Below, one piece after another: positions 1 to 7,492 of a stretch of DNA of 34,285 nucleotides. The first letter of the stretch is position 1; each line of letters begins with the position of its first letter. The notes below the pieces were generated by a model. It was not told the origin of the DNA, did no database searches, and saw only the letters and a list, made by a program, of their open reading frames with translations. The position numbers and the translations under genes are program-made. Source of the DNA: Salinimicrobium sp. (GTDB lineage: Bacteria > Bacteroidota > Bacteroidia > Flavobacteriales > Flavobacteriaceae); assembly GCA_024635665.1 (NCBI GenBank), contig JAGXIM010000155.1, positions 1-34,285 of the forward strand. The letters are read 5' to 3'.

Positions 1-480
1 GACCCTCATATGTGGAATGTGCGTAGCGATCCCTACCAGGACCGACATAACAGCAGCCGAAGCCCCTAAAAGATAGGACCTCCCCAAACCCTGAAAGGCC
101 GGAAAAAGATTATAGCTGGCCATGTATACCAAAGCACCAAAGATAGCTCCCAAAAAGTAGAAATTCAGTAGCTTTTTTGGAGAGAAATAGTTCAGGAAGT
201 ATATCCCGGAAAAATATAATATTAGCATGTTTCCAAGAATATGCCACGGCCCGCTGTGCAAAAAAGCATATGTGATTATTGACCAGGGCTTTAAAAGGAA
301 CTCCCCCGGCTCCTTTGGAAACACGAACCATTCCAGGAGAAAATCGGACTCCAGCTGAAAAAGATAGGCCAGCGTTCCAAAAAAGAAAAACAGGACAAAA
401 ACAGCAACATTTACCGCAATTAGCTTTTCACTAACCGTCGCGGTTTTTAGCTTATATTTAAAGTTCTCAGAGCCTCTCAT
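1..480 (-). CDS. Rhomboid-family intramembrane serine protease, C-terminus cut by window edge
   Basis: This is a membrane protein of the rhomboid family, whose members cut other membrane proteins within the bilayer. The frame is open from an ATG at 480 to the left edge, giving 160 residues. Hydrophobic segments lie near residues 20-40, 80-95 and 105-125. The segment HILGNM (80-85) matches the conserved rhomboid helix 2 signature, and GASA (139-142) carries the probable catalytic serine, Ser141. The catalytic histidine would lie outside the window. The start overlaps the stop of the upstream rhomboid gene by one base (TGATG on the minus strand), so the two are probably translationally coupled. 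The substrate is unknown. The family call is firm, but whether the whole protein is active cannot be judged here. Confidence 0.85.
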   Translation of the reverse strand, partial: MRGSENFKYKLKTATVSEKLIAVNVAVFVLFFFFGTLAYLFQLESDFLLEWFVFPKEPGEFLLKPWSIITYAFLHSGPWHILGNMLILYFSGIYFLNYFSPKKLLNFYFLGAIFGALVYMASYNLFPAFQGLGRSYLLGASAAVMSVLVGIATHIPHMRV

Positions 481-1223
481 CAATCCCATCTATTTTGGTT
501 AAACTGGTTCTTTTTCCAGTACCACATCATTATAAACCCAAATAAGGCACCGCCAATGTGGGCAAAATGCGCAATTCCTCCGCCAAACAACGAGTAGCCT
601 GTGACCCCCGAAAACAAGTCAATTGCTATCAAGGCCGGTATAAAATACTTCGCCTTGATAGGCACCGGTACGAATAATAAGAATAACTCGACATTGGGGA
701 ACATCATTCCAAACGCCACCAGGATCCCATATATTGCCCCAGAAGCCCCTACCGCAGGAGTGTTATAGGAAGTATAGAATTCCCGCAACATATCCTGGGA
801 AACAGAATTTAAAATTGAAGTGGAATATTCCCCGGTTTCCAAAAGAGCTTGTATGGCCTGAGGTTCCATCCCCACCTCTAACAGTTCAGAATAACCCGCC
901 TGAAAGTGGTAATAATTCACCAAAGAATGAATGATTGCTGCTCCAATCCCTGCTGAAAAATAGAAGAAAATAAACTTATTTTTTCCAAGCACCTGTTCTA
1001 TGGGACTTCCAAAAGCCCAAAGTGCGTACATATTGAACAGGATGTGCATAAAACTACCATGCATAAACATATGGGTAAGCACCTGCCACACCCCAAAATT
1101 GTCATTTTTAAAGAACCAAAGGGAGAAATATTGATAGGCCTGCTCGCCAATCGTAAGTGTACCTATAAAAAATATGACATTAATGATCAAAAGAACCTTT
1201 ACGGTTTCAGTCATTCTTCCCAT
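480..1223 (-). CDS. Rhomboid-family intramembrane serine protease
   Basis: This is a complete 247-residue rhomboid protease predicted to sit in the inner membrane. The catalytic pair is visible: Ser161 in GASG (159-162), at the start of a hydrophobic helix, and His222 in the AHIGG motif near the end. The HGSFMHILFN segment (55-64) is the usual loop 1 and helix 2 signature. About 50 polar residues (roughly 103-155) separate the helix near 85-102 from the catalytic serine helix. This is longer than in the minimal GlpG core and probably forms a loop outside the membrane. The start directly abuts the mutL stop; a second ATG three codons in (1214) would also work. It is followed by a second rhomboid overlapping by one base. 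The substrate is not known. Confidence 0.93.
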   Translation of the reverse strand: MGRMTETVKVLLIINVIFFIGTLTIGEQAYQYFSLWFFKNDNFGVWQVLTHMFMHGSFMHILFNMYALWAFGSPIEQVLGKNKFIFFYFSAGIGAAIIHSLVNYYHFQAGYSELLEVGMEPQAIQALLETGEYSTSILNSVSQDMLREFYTSYNTPAVGASGAIYGILVAFGMMFPNVELFLLFVPVPIKAKYFIPALIAIDLFSGVTGYSLFGGGIAHFAHIGGALFGFIMMWYWKKNQFNQNRWD

Positions 1224-3077
1224 TTACATAAACTTTTTGTCTAATTCGTCAACGGTTAAAGTGATAAATATAGGTTTATTATACGGAGATAGAGATGAAT
1301 CCTTGCATGCAAACAAACTATTAACAATATTTTGTTGTTCTGCAGAATTTAGCGCTGTACCCGACTTTACAGCCATTCCCTTTGCCAGGGATTTCGACAG
1401 GGTATCGACCTGGGAGAACCCACTTCCAGGTACTTCATTCTCAAGATCAGACAAAAGTTGCTCCAACAGGATTGCCACTTCACTTTCGGAAATCAATGTA
1501 GGAATACCCGTTATTTCCACTGAATTTTTCTTCAATTCGGAAAAAATAAAGCCGGTATTTTCCAGCGATGCTTTTATCTCCTTAAGCAGTTCCATCTCAT
1601 TGGTCGAAAATTGCAACGCCAATGGAAAAAGTAATTGCTGGCTAACAGCCGATGTTACCGTAATGTTTTTTAGAAGTTCCTCGTACAAAATACGCGAATG
1701 TGCACGGTGCTGATCAATGACCAGAATCCCGCTTTTAAGCGTGGAAACTATATATTTCTTGTTCAACTGAAAGGTAGTCCCGCCAGCCTGTTTATCTTCG
1801 CTGCCTCCAAAAAGATTTCCAGTCACCTCTTCACTTTCAAATTCTACCTGGTCAAAAGAAGAAGCCCTTCCCTGTTCATTTTGTTCCAGGCCAGTGTACA
1901 TACTTTCCCAACTCGCAGCAGATCTGACTTTTCTATAATTTGATGAAGAATATCCTCCCAAAGTGTCATTTTTGAATGGATTAAAGTTCAGATCCACCTC
2001 TACTTTCGGAGGGGTCACACCCTTCTGTGAAAACCCGTAAGGCGTATCCATCGAGGAGTCGCGATCAAAATCCAAAACGGGTGCTACATTGAATTGTCCC
2101 AGACTGTGTTTGATCGCACTGCGCAAAATCGTATACAACGCATGTTCATCATCGAACTTGACTTCGGTCTTGGTGGGATGAATGTTTATATCAATGCTCT
2201 TGGGGTTCACGTCGAGGTATAAAAAATAACCTGGATAGGCTTTATCCTTCAGCAAACCTTCAAACGAGGCCACCACCGCATGGTTTAGGTACGGACTTTT
2301 TATAAAGCGATCATTCACGAAGAAAAATTGCTCGCCCCTACTACGCTTGGCAAATTCAGGTTTGCCAACGAAGCCGTGGATCTTGACAATTTCGGTTTCC
2401 TCTTCTACGGGTACCAGTTTTTCTTTTGTCTTTCCTCCAAAAATATTGACAATACGCTGTTTTAAATTCGACCCAGGAAGTTGAAAAAGCTCACTCCCAT
2501 TGTGGAACAGTGAAAACTGGATCCCGGGATGCGCAAGCGCTACACGTTGAAATTCGTCAATAATATGCCGTAATTCTACAGAATCGCTTTTCAGGAAATT
2601 CCTGCGCGCCGGAATGTTGTAAAACAGGTTCTTAACACAAATATTTGTTCCCTGAGGTGTCACACAAGGCTCTTGTGAAACTACTTCGCTGCCTTCAATT
2701 TTAATACAGGTTCCAATTTCATCTTCTTCCCGGCGGGTTTTTAGTTCTACATGTGCAATAGCCGCAATGGAAGCAAGCGCTTCCCCTCGAAAGCCTTTGG
2801 TTCGTAAACTAAAAAGATCTTCTGCTGAATTTATTTTTGAAGTGGCATGACGTTCAAAACTAAGCCTCGCATCTGTGAGGCTCATCCCATTTCCATTATC
2901 GGTTACCTGAATAAGTATTTTTCCGGCTTCCTTGACCAAAACCCTGATCTGACTAGCGCCGGCGTCAATAGAATTTTCCAGCAATTCCTTGATGACCGAA
3001 GCCGGCCGCTGCACCACCTCCCCCGCAGCTATTTGATTGGCAACATGATCTGGCAAGAGATGAATAACATCGGTCAT
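1224..3077 (-). CDS. mutL: DNA mismatch repair protein MutL
   Basis: MutL links mismatch recognition by MutS to strand removal. The N-terminal GHKL ATPase is intact: ELLENSIDAGAS (about 31-42), TDNGNGM (59-65), RHATSKI (76-82) and GFRGEALASIAAI (95-107). A polar linker (about 340-435) leads to the C-terminal dimerisation domain. The metal-endonuclease motif of many bacterial MutLs, DQHA(x)2E(x)4E, reads DQHRAHSRILYE at 455-466, so the alanine and the first glutamate are replaced. The tail has SPYNKP where endonuclease-type MutLs usually have CPHGRP. Nicking activity is therefore doubtful. Length (617) is normal. The gene starts three bases after the small membrane protein gene and abuts the rhomboid gene, so it lies in the middle of a minus-strand operon. 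Confidence 0.97.
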   Translation of the reverse strand: MTDVIHLLPDHVANQIAAGEVVQRPASVIKELLENSIDAGASQIRVLVKEAGKILIQVTDNGNGMSLTDARLSFERHATSKINSAEDLFSLRTKGFRGEALASIAAIAHVELKTRREEDEIGTCIKIEGSEVVSQEPCVTPQGTNICVKNLFYNIPARRNFLKSDSVELRHIIDEFQRVALAHPGIQFSLFHNGSELFQLPGSNLKQRIVNIFGGKTKEKLVPVEEETEIVKIHGFVGKPEFAKRSRGEQFFFVNDRFIKSPYLNHAVVASFEGLLKDKAYPGYFLYLDVNPKSIDINIHPTKTEVKFDDEHALYTILRSAIKHSLGQFNVAPVLDFDRDSSMDTPYGFSQKGVTPPKVEVDLNFNPFKNDTLGGYSSSNYRKVRSAASWESMYTGLEQNEQGRASSFDQVEFESEEVTGNLFGGSEDKQAGGTTFQLNKKYIVSTLKSGILVIDQHRAHSRILYEELLKNITVTSAVSQQLLFPLALQFSTNEMELLKEIKASLENTGFIFSELKKNSVEITGIPTLISESEVAILLEQLLSDLENEVPGSGFSQVDTLSKSLAKGMAVKSGTALNSAEQQNIVNSLFACKDSSLSPYNKPIFITLTVDELDKKFM

Positions 3078-3080
3078 TTC

Positions 3081-3371
3081 TTATGGATTGGTAAAAATAG
3101 AAAGATCAAAATCTATGATCCACAAGAAGATAAGTATTAGCACAGCAGCTATTACCAGCACCCGGCTATTGATTTCACGGTTGCCCCTGTTCCGGCTATT
3201 ACTGCGTGCTTCTGCCCATTGGGCGCCAAAATCCCCTGCATTCGTCATCTCTTTATATTTCGTGAATTTAGAGTCGAAGCTGTAGATATTGCCGCCATCT
3301 TTGCCCTTATAGTACCGCGGGGTATAGTTGTACCGCTGGTTTTTTCTAGCTTTATAGAAGTTGATTTTCAA
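3081..3371 (-). CDS. Small single-pass membrane protein
   Basis: This is a 96-residue protein with a polar, basic and tyrosine-rich N-terminal part (about 1-70) and one hydrophobic segment near the C-terminus (about 70-90), ending in a short tail. That suggests a tail-anchored or single-pass inner membrane protein. No catalytic motif is visible. From memory, similar short proteins beside ribH and mutL in Flavobacteriaceae are often labelled riboflavin synthase subunit beta in public annotations. Nothing in this sequence supports that name, because the real lumazine synthase is the neighbouring gene. It lies 112 bases after ribH and three bases before mutL, so it is probably co-transcribed with mutL. 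The function is unknown. Confidence 0.75.
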   Translation of the reverse strand: MKINFYKARKNQRYNYTPRYYKGKDGGNIYSFDSKFTKYKEMTNAGDFGAQWAEARSNSRNRGNREINSRVLVIAAVLILIFLWIIDFDLSIFTNP

Positions 3372-3456
3372 AACGTTGATCTTTATTTTCCGGAAACACC
3401 AAAATTACTCAAAATGACCAAGATTTCCGAAGTTTAGGTGGCTAATCTAACAACTA

Positions 3457-3464
3457 CAAAAATA
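3457..3464 (-). promoter_or_regulatory. Possible -7 promoter box upstream of the mutL unit
   Basis: The minus strand reads TATTTTTG, matching the Bacteroidota -7 consensus TAnnTTTG, in the gap between ribH and the small membrane protein gene. No TTG lies at the expected distance upstream. A second match, TAATTTTG, is at 3400-3407. Either could give mutL its own promoter. Confidence 0.3.
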
Positions 3465-3483
3465 GTGCCGTGGGGATGGCATT

Positions 3484-3981
3484 TTAGAGACGGGAGTCTT
3501 TGCGCAGTTGTGCCATCTTAATGGCCGCAACGGCGGCTTCTGCACCTTTGTTACCGTGTTTTCCACCAGAACGGTCAATCGCCTGCTGCATATTTTGGTC
3601 TGTGAGCACACAAAAAATTACAGGAATGTCGCTTTGGACATTGAGGTCTTTTATGCCCTGGGAAACTGCCTGGCAAACAAAATCAAAGTGCCTGGTCTCC
3701 CCTTCTATCACGCTGCCAATGGCAATAATAGCATCCAGCATATCGTAACTTTCCTGCATTTTTTTACAGCCGTAGACCAGCTCGAAACTTCCGGGAACGT
3801 TCCAGCGGACAATTTTTCTTTCCAAAACCTCATTTTCCAATAGCACCTCAATTGCCCCCTTACAAAGGTTTTCGGTAATGGAATCGTTCCATTCAGAAAC
3901 AACGATCCCAAACCTGAATTCCTTCGCGTTTGGGACTTTGTTCTTATCGTACTTAGAAAGGTTTTTTCCTTTAGTTGCCAT
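3484..3981 (-). CDS. ribH: 6,7-dimethyl-8-ribityllumazine synthase
   Basis: Lumazine synthase catalyses the penultimate step of riboflavin synthesis, joining 5-amino-6-ribitylaminouracil with 3,4-dihydroxy-2-butanone 4-phosphate. It normally forms large icosahedral or pentameric assemblies in the cytosol. The signature segments are all present: SEWNDSIT (29-36) for the aromatic-ring site, VPGSFEL (62-68), IGSVIEGETRHFDF (88-101) with the catalytic His98, and the GGKHGNKGAEAA phosphate-site region near the C-terminus. At 165 residues it has the usual length. It starts six bases after the TPR membrane protein gene and is probably in the same transcript. No other rib genes are in the window. Confidence 0.97.
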   Translation of the reverse strand: MATKGKNLSKYDKNKVPNAKEFRFGIVVSEWNDSITENLCKGAIEVLLENEVLERKIVRWNVPGSFELVYGCKKMQESYDMLDAIIAIGSVIEGETRHFDFVCQAVSQGIKDLNVQSDIPVIFCVLTDQNMQQAIDRSGGKHGNKGAEAAVAAIKMAQLRKDSRL

Positions 3982-3987
3982 AATAAA

Positions 3988-4758
3988 TTATTGCATTGCC
4001 TGTGCCTGCCCCAAATAAATCTCCACATTATCGGCTTCGGGAGAATCAGGGAATTCATTTTTTATCCTCAAAAGGTGCTTTTCAGCAGTATCCCCTTCCC
4101 CTAACTGGATCGCCACAACAGCTGCTTTCATCAGGAATTTGGGTGCAGTGAAATTATTGGTTCGAATATTGGCAGCCTCCTCATAATAATCCAGTGCCTC
4201 CTCTGGTTGGTCTAGCTGAAGGAACGCATCGCCAATCCCACCTTTGGCCAAAGGTGCCAAAATCTCATCATCGCTCTTAAAATCGTCCAGGTTATCAATG
4301 GCTTGCTGATATTGGTTTGTTCTCAAGTAAGCCATCCCCGCGTAATAACGGGCAAGTTTCCCAGCATTGGTACCACCGTAGTTGTCTATTATGTCTGTGA
4401 AACCGTATTTCCCTTCTCCTCCAGTGAGGGCAAGCGTATAAAGCGAATCACTTTCGGCTCCAGAAGCATTTAAAGCATTTTCAAAATATTGCTGCGCCTG
4501 GAACATTTCATTAGCGGCTTCAGTCTCTTTTGGCTCCTGAATGAACTCTTCATAGGCAAGGTATCCAAGGATGACCACAGCGGCAACGCCGATTATGACG
4601 AAAATGTATTTTTGGTTTTTCGCAACCCAGGCCTCTGTTCTACCCGCGCCTTCATCCAGTGAGTTAAAGACTCCTGCTGTTGTTGACTCGTCTTCAACCT
4701 TTCTTTGTTGCTCTTCCTTACTGTTCGGCTTATGTCCTCTCTTCTTGTACGTTGCCAT
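3988..4758 (-). CDS. TPR-containing single-pass membrane protein, YfgM-like
   Basis: The first 45 residues are charged and are followed by one hydrophobic segment (about 49-69). The remaining roughly 185 residues form a helical domain with TPR-like spacing, for example ARYYAGMAYLRTNQYQQAIDNL written here only as its consensus positions, about 125-146. The layout (cytoplasmic tail, one helix, periplasmic TPR domain) matches YfgM/YfgC-type ancillary proteins associated with SecYEG and periplasmic chaperones. That role is inferred from family architecture. The length of 256 residues fits. It is the first gene of the leftward unit, six bases ahead of ribH, and a TATTTTTG box lies about 20 bases upstream of its start. 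It faces away from recF. Confidence 0.8.
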   Translation of the reverse strand: MATYKKRGHKPNSKEEQQRKVEDESTTAGVFNSLDEGAGRTEAWVAKNQKYIFVIIGVAAVVILGYLAYEEFIQEPKETEAANEMFQAQQYFENALNASGAESDSLYTLALTGGEGKYGFTDIIDNYGGTNAGKLARYYAGMAYLRTNQYQQAIDNLDDFKSDDEILAPLAKGGIGDAFLQLDQPEEALDYYEEAANIRTNNFTAPKFLMKAAVVAIQLGEGDTAEKHLLRIKNEFPDSPEADNVEIYLGQAQAMQ

Positions 4759-4779
4759 AAAAAATTGTTAATTGAAGGG

Positions 4780-4787
4780 CAAAAATA
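4780..4787 (-). promoter_or_regulatory. -7 promoter box for the ribH-mutL leftward unit
   Basis: The minus strand reads TATTTTTG, an exact match to TAnnTTTG, with the G 22 bases ahead of the first base of the ATG at 4758. Expected transcription start would leave a leader of roughly 15 bases. No clear TTG -33 element is visible. Confidence 0.45.
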
Positions 4788-4906
4788 GGATTTTTCTTTA
4801 AAATTAAAAGGGAAAAAAATTGTTTATTTATCCTAATTTGCACCAGCCTTAGGCTTCAAAACTTCAATTTTTTCGGCAAGTCTAAATTTCTGAATTACAA
4901 GTATTT

Positions 4907-5986
4907 ATGTTTCTTAAAACCCTTTCTTTACTGAATTATAAGAATTTTGATTCGGTTAATTTTGATTTTGACCGAAAAATAAATTGCCTGGTGGGCAATA
5001 ACGGGGTGGGAAAAACCAATGTTTTGGACAGTATTTACCACCTCTCCTTCGGAAAAAGCTATTTCAATCCTATCACCAGCCAAAATATAAACCACGATGC
5101 CGAATTTTTTGTGGTGGACGGCCTTTTTGAAAAGCAAGAACGGGAAGAACAAATCATTGTAAGTGCCAAACGAGGCCAGAAAAAGGTAATCAAAAGGAAC
5201 AACAAGCCTTACGAGAAATTCAGTGAGCATATTGGGTTTATTCCCACCGTGATCATTTCCCCGGCAGACCGCGATTTGATCATCGAAGGCAGTGAGACCC
5301 GTAGGAAATTTGTCGACGGGGTGATTTCCCAAAGTGACAACCAATACCTCAACACACTTATCAACTACGGAAAGATCCTCGCTCAGCGAAATTCCCTGCT
5401 GAAGCATTTCGCGGCAAACCAAAGTTTTGACAGGGACACCCTTTCAATTTATGACCAGCAACTGGAAAATTTTGGAAAGGTCTTGCACAAGAAAAGAAAG
5501 CAATTCTTAGAGGTTTTTATTCCCATTTTTCAGAAACGCTACGCGACCATCAGCAATGAACGGGAGGAAGTTTCGGTTTCCTATAAAAGTCAGCTGGAAG
5601 AACAGGATCTGGGCAGCCTGCTCCAGGAAAACCTGAATAAAGACCGTGCTTTGCAGTACACCAGCGTTGGGACCCATAAAGATGACCTTAGTTTTGAAAT
5701 TTCCGGTCATCCCATTAAAAAATTCGGGTCCCAGGGACAGCAAAAATCTTTTCTCATTGCTTTAAAGCTCGCCCAGTTTGATTTTATTAAAGACCTCAGC
5801 AAGGTTTCCCCAATCCTGTTGATGGATGACATTTTTGATAAACTCGATGAAAACCGGGTGGCACATATTGTGGATCTAGTGGCTACAAATGAGCTCGGGC
5901 AACTTTTTATTAGCGACACCCATGGCGATCGCACCGAAAAAGTAGTAAAAGAAACCGGCCAAACCTATAAAATGTTCAACCTGTGA
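4907..5986 (+). CDS. recF: DNA replication and repair protein RecF
   Basis: RecF is an SMC-like ATPase that loads RecA at single-strand gaps together with RecO and RecR. The Walker A motif is GNNGVGKT (30-37). The ABC-type signature region lies near residue 273 (FGSQGQQKS), and Walker B is [11 protein letters not shown] near residue 305. The length of 359 residues is typical. The N-terminus [14 protein letters not shown] matches the usual start of the family. It is divergent from the ribH-mutL unit with 148 bases between them. It overlaps the next gene by four bases (GTGA), so a lipoprotein and a DUF721 protein are coupled to it. The gene is not beside dnaA or dnaN here. Confidence 0.97.
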   Translation: MFLKTLSLLNYKNFDSVNFDFDRKINCLVGNNGVGKTNVLDSIYHLSFGKSYFNPITSQNINHDAEFFVVDGLFEKQEREEQIIVSAKRGQKKVIKRNNKPYEKFSEHIGFIPTVIISPADRDLIIEGSETRRKFVDGVISQSDNQYLNTLINYGKILAQRNSLLKHFAANQSFDRDTLSIYDQQLENFGKVLHKKRKQFLEVFIPIFQKRYATISNEREEVSVSYKSQLEEQDLGSLLQENLNKDRALQYTSVGTHKDDLSFEISGHPIKKFGSQGQQKSFLIALKLAQFDFIKDLSKVSPILLMDDIFDKLDENRVAHIVDLVATNELGQLFISDTHGDRTEKVVKETGQTYKMFNL

Positions 5987-6417
5987 AAAAGACAGTTTTT
6001 TCCATATTCCTCCTGATATTTTTAAGTGGGTGCGATTTTCGTTCCCCTCAGGAAAAAATTGATAACCTAAACGGCTATTGGGAGATCCAAAAAGCCGATT
6101 TACCACAAGGAATTTCTAAGGAATTCCGTTACAGCGAACTGGTGGATTACATCCAGGTGGAGGAAAATAAAGGTTTCCGAAAAAAAGTGCGGCCACAGCT
6201 GGGCGGAAGCTTCATTTCTTCGGAAGACCAGGAAAATTTTTCGGTTAAAGTTGAAAATGACAGCATAAATTTGTACTATACCACTCCCTACGATCAGTGG
6301 AAAGAAACCGTGGTTTCTTCCGAAGAAGACGAGCTAAAGATCCTCAATTCACGTGGGATCCTTTACACCTACAAACGATTTACACCTTATTCAAGCGACT
6401 ATGGCAAAGAGAATTAA
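5983..6417 (+). CDS. Lipoprotein of unknown function, GTG start
   Basis: This is a 144-residue predicted lipoprotein. The N-terminus has two lysines, a hydrophobic run and a lipobox LSGC with Cys17. The mature part is charged, rich in glutamate and aromatic residues, and includes a segment NLNGYWEI (about 29-36), reminiscent of small lipocalin-like domains in Bacteroidota lipoproteins, which often begin with a G-x-W motif. That resemblance is an inference. The start is GTG inside the recF stop (GTGA overlap); no ATG gives the full signal peptide. It overlaps the following DUF721 gene by 17 bases. An envelope lipoprotein between two DNA metabolism genes is an odd placement, and its role is unknown. 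Confidence 0.82.
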   Translation: MKKTVFSIFLLIFLSGCDFRSPQEKIDNLNGYWEIQKADLPQGISKEFRYSELVDYIQVEENKGFRKKVRPQLGGSFISSEDQENFSVKVENDSINLYYTTPYDQWKETVVSSEEDELKILNSRGILYTYKRFTPYSSDYGKEN

Positions 6418-6697
6418 CGACCACAAAAGCATTAGCGAAGCCCTGCAGGAGTTTGTTAGCGACCATAAATTGCAAAAAGGGCTGGACAAGGTGAATGTGA
6501 AAGACGTTTGGAACAGCCAGATGGGACCTGCCATTGAAAAATATACCACCGCGATCAAACTTGAAAAAGATGTGCTCTATGTACAGTTAAATTCTTCGGT
6601 TTTGAGGGAAGAACTGGGTTACGGCAAAGAAAAGATCGTTAGGATGCTCAACAAGGAGCTGGGAAAAGAATTGATAAGAAAGCTCATTTTACGATAA
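6401..6697 (+). CDS. DUF721 (DciA-like) protein
   Basis: This is a 98-residue protein with the DUF721 pattern: a helical N-terminus (ISEALQEFVSDHKL), then a segment with a conserved tryptophan (VNVKDVWNSQMGP, about 30-42), then two strands and a C-terminal helix around LREELGYGKEKIVRMLN. DUF721 proteins include DciA, the ancestral loader or operator of the replicative helicase DnaB. The usual position of DUF721 genes near recF or dnaA supports a replication role. The ATG at 6401 was chosen because it starts the conserved domain; the frame is open further upstream but overlaps the lipoprotein more. With this start it overlaps the lipoprotein gene by 17 bases. Family is fairly sure; DciA function is inferred. 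Confidence 0.85.
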   Translation: MAKRINDHKSISEALQEFVSDHKLQKGLDKVNVKDVWNSQMGPAIEKYTTAIKLEKDVLYVQLNSSVLREELGYGKEKIVRMLNKELGKELIRKLILR

Positions 6698-6847
6698 GCT
6701 GTTTTTAAATTTCACTTTTTTTTCTTCGGAAGCTTTCTTCTTCCAATCTTAATCCTGCCTCAGCTTTCCTGAATTATTCCAGCAGCATTCCTTCCAAAAA
6801 GGGCATTTTTTCCTTATATTATTATGGAATTTCTTAAACTATTTGAG

Positions 6848-7492
6848 ATGACGACAAAGCAGGAAATGATCGAGAAACAACTAAAGGGTCGAAATATTTC
6901 CGCTCCGCAAGTATTGCAGGCTATGGCCGAGGTGGACCGCTCCCTTTTTGTGCCCGAAGATATGCAGGACAAAGCTTATGAAGACCGCCCACTGCCAATT
7001 GGCAAAGACCAAACCATAAGTCAGCCCTATATTGTTGCCTACATGGCCGAAGAACTTGAGCTTAAAAAAACTGATAAAGTCCTGGAAGTGGGAACAGGTT
7101 GCGGCTACAATGCGGCTGTTATTTCCCGCCTGGTATCACAGGTGTACAGCGTGGAAATCATTGAATGGCTTGCAGCGCTCGCCAAAGAAAATCTGGCCAG
7201 GACAGATTATGATAACATCAGCATCCGGCATGGTGACGGATATTCGGGCTGGAAGGAAGAAGCCCCTTTTGATGCCATTTTACTAACTGCCGCACCCGTA
7301 GCCATTCCCAAACCTTTAAAAGATCAACTCAAAATCGGCGGAAAGATTCTGGCGCCGGTTGGAAGGATCAATCAGGAATTGGTTCTCCTGAAAAAAACCG
7401 GGGAAGAAACTTTTGAAGAGAAAAAACTGTTGCCCGTACGCTTCGTTCCTATGACCGGAAGGGCAGACAAAGGTGGGTCTTATGGAAAATAA
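6848..7492 (+). CDS. pcm: Protein-L-isoaspartate O-methyltransferase
   Basis: This enzyme uses S-adenosylmethionine to methylate L-isoaspartyl residues in aged proteins, starting their repair. The family signature is clear: an N-terminal substrate segment with LPIGKDQTISQPYIVAYM, then SAM motif I VLEVGTGCGYNAAV, then a later FDAILLTAAP segment. With the ATG at 6848 the protein has 214 residues and lines up well with the 208-residue E. coli enzyme. An ATG eight codons earlier (6824) is possible. The 126-base gap before it, after the DUF721 gene, shows no clear promoter or terminator. The gene overlaps the next one by 11 bases, tying an unidentified protein to it. Confidence 0.94.
   Translation: MTTKQEMIEKQLKGRNISAPQVLQAMAEVDRSLFVPEDMQDKAYEDRPLPIGKDQTISQPYIVAYMAEELELKKTDKVLEVGTGCGYNAAVISRLVSQVYSVEIIEWLAALAKENLARTDYDNISIRHGDGYSGWKEEAPFDAILLTAAPVAIPKPLKDQLKIGGKILAPVGRINQELVLLKKTGEETFEEKKLLPVRFVPMTGRADKGGSYGK

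Noticed and set aside
1174-1713. 179-residue plus-strand open frame inside mutL
   Set aside because: It is antisense to the conserved MutL C-terminal domain and shows no recognisable motif.
4834-4890. Possible recF promoter boxes (TAATTTGC, TAAATTTC)
   Set aside because: Each departs from TAnnTTTG and lacks a TTG at proper spacing, so I do not list one as a feature.
6698-6823. Gap between the DUF721 gene and pcm checked for a small gene or RNA
   Set aside because: It is pyrimidine-rich with no clear open frame, strong hairpin or promoter box.
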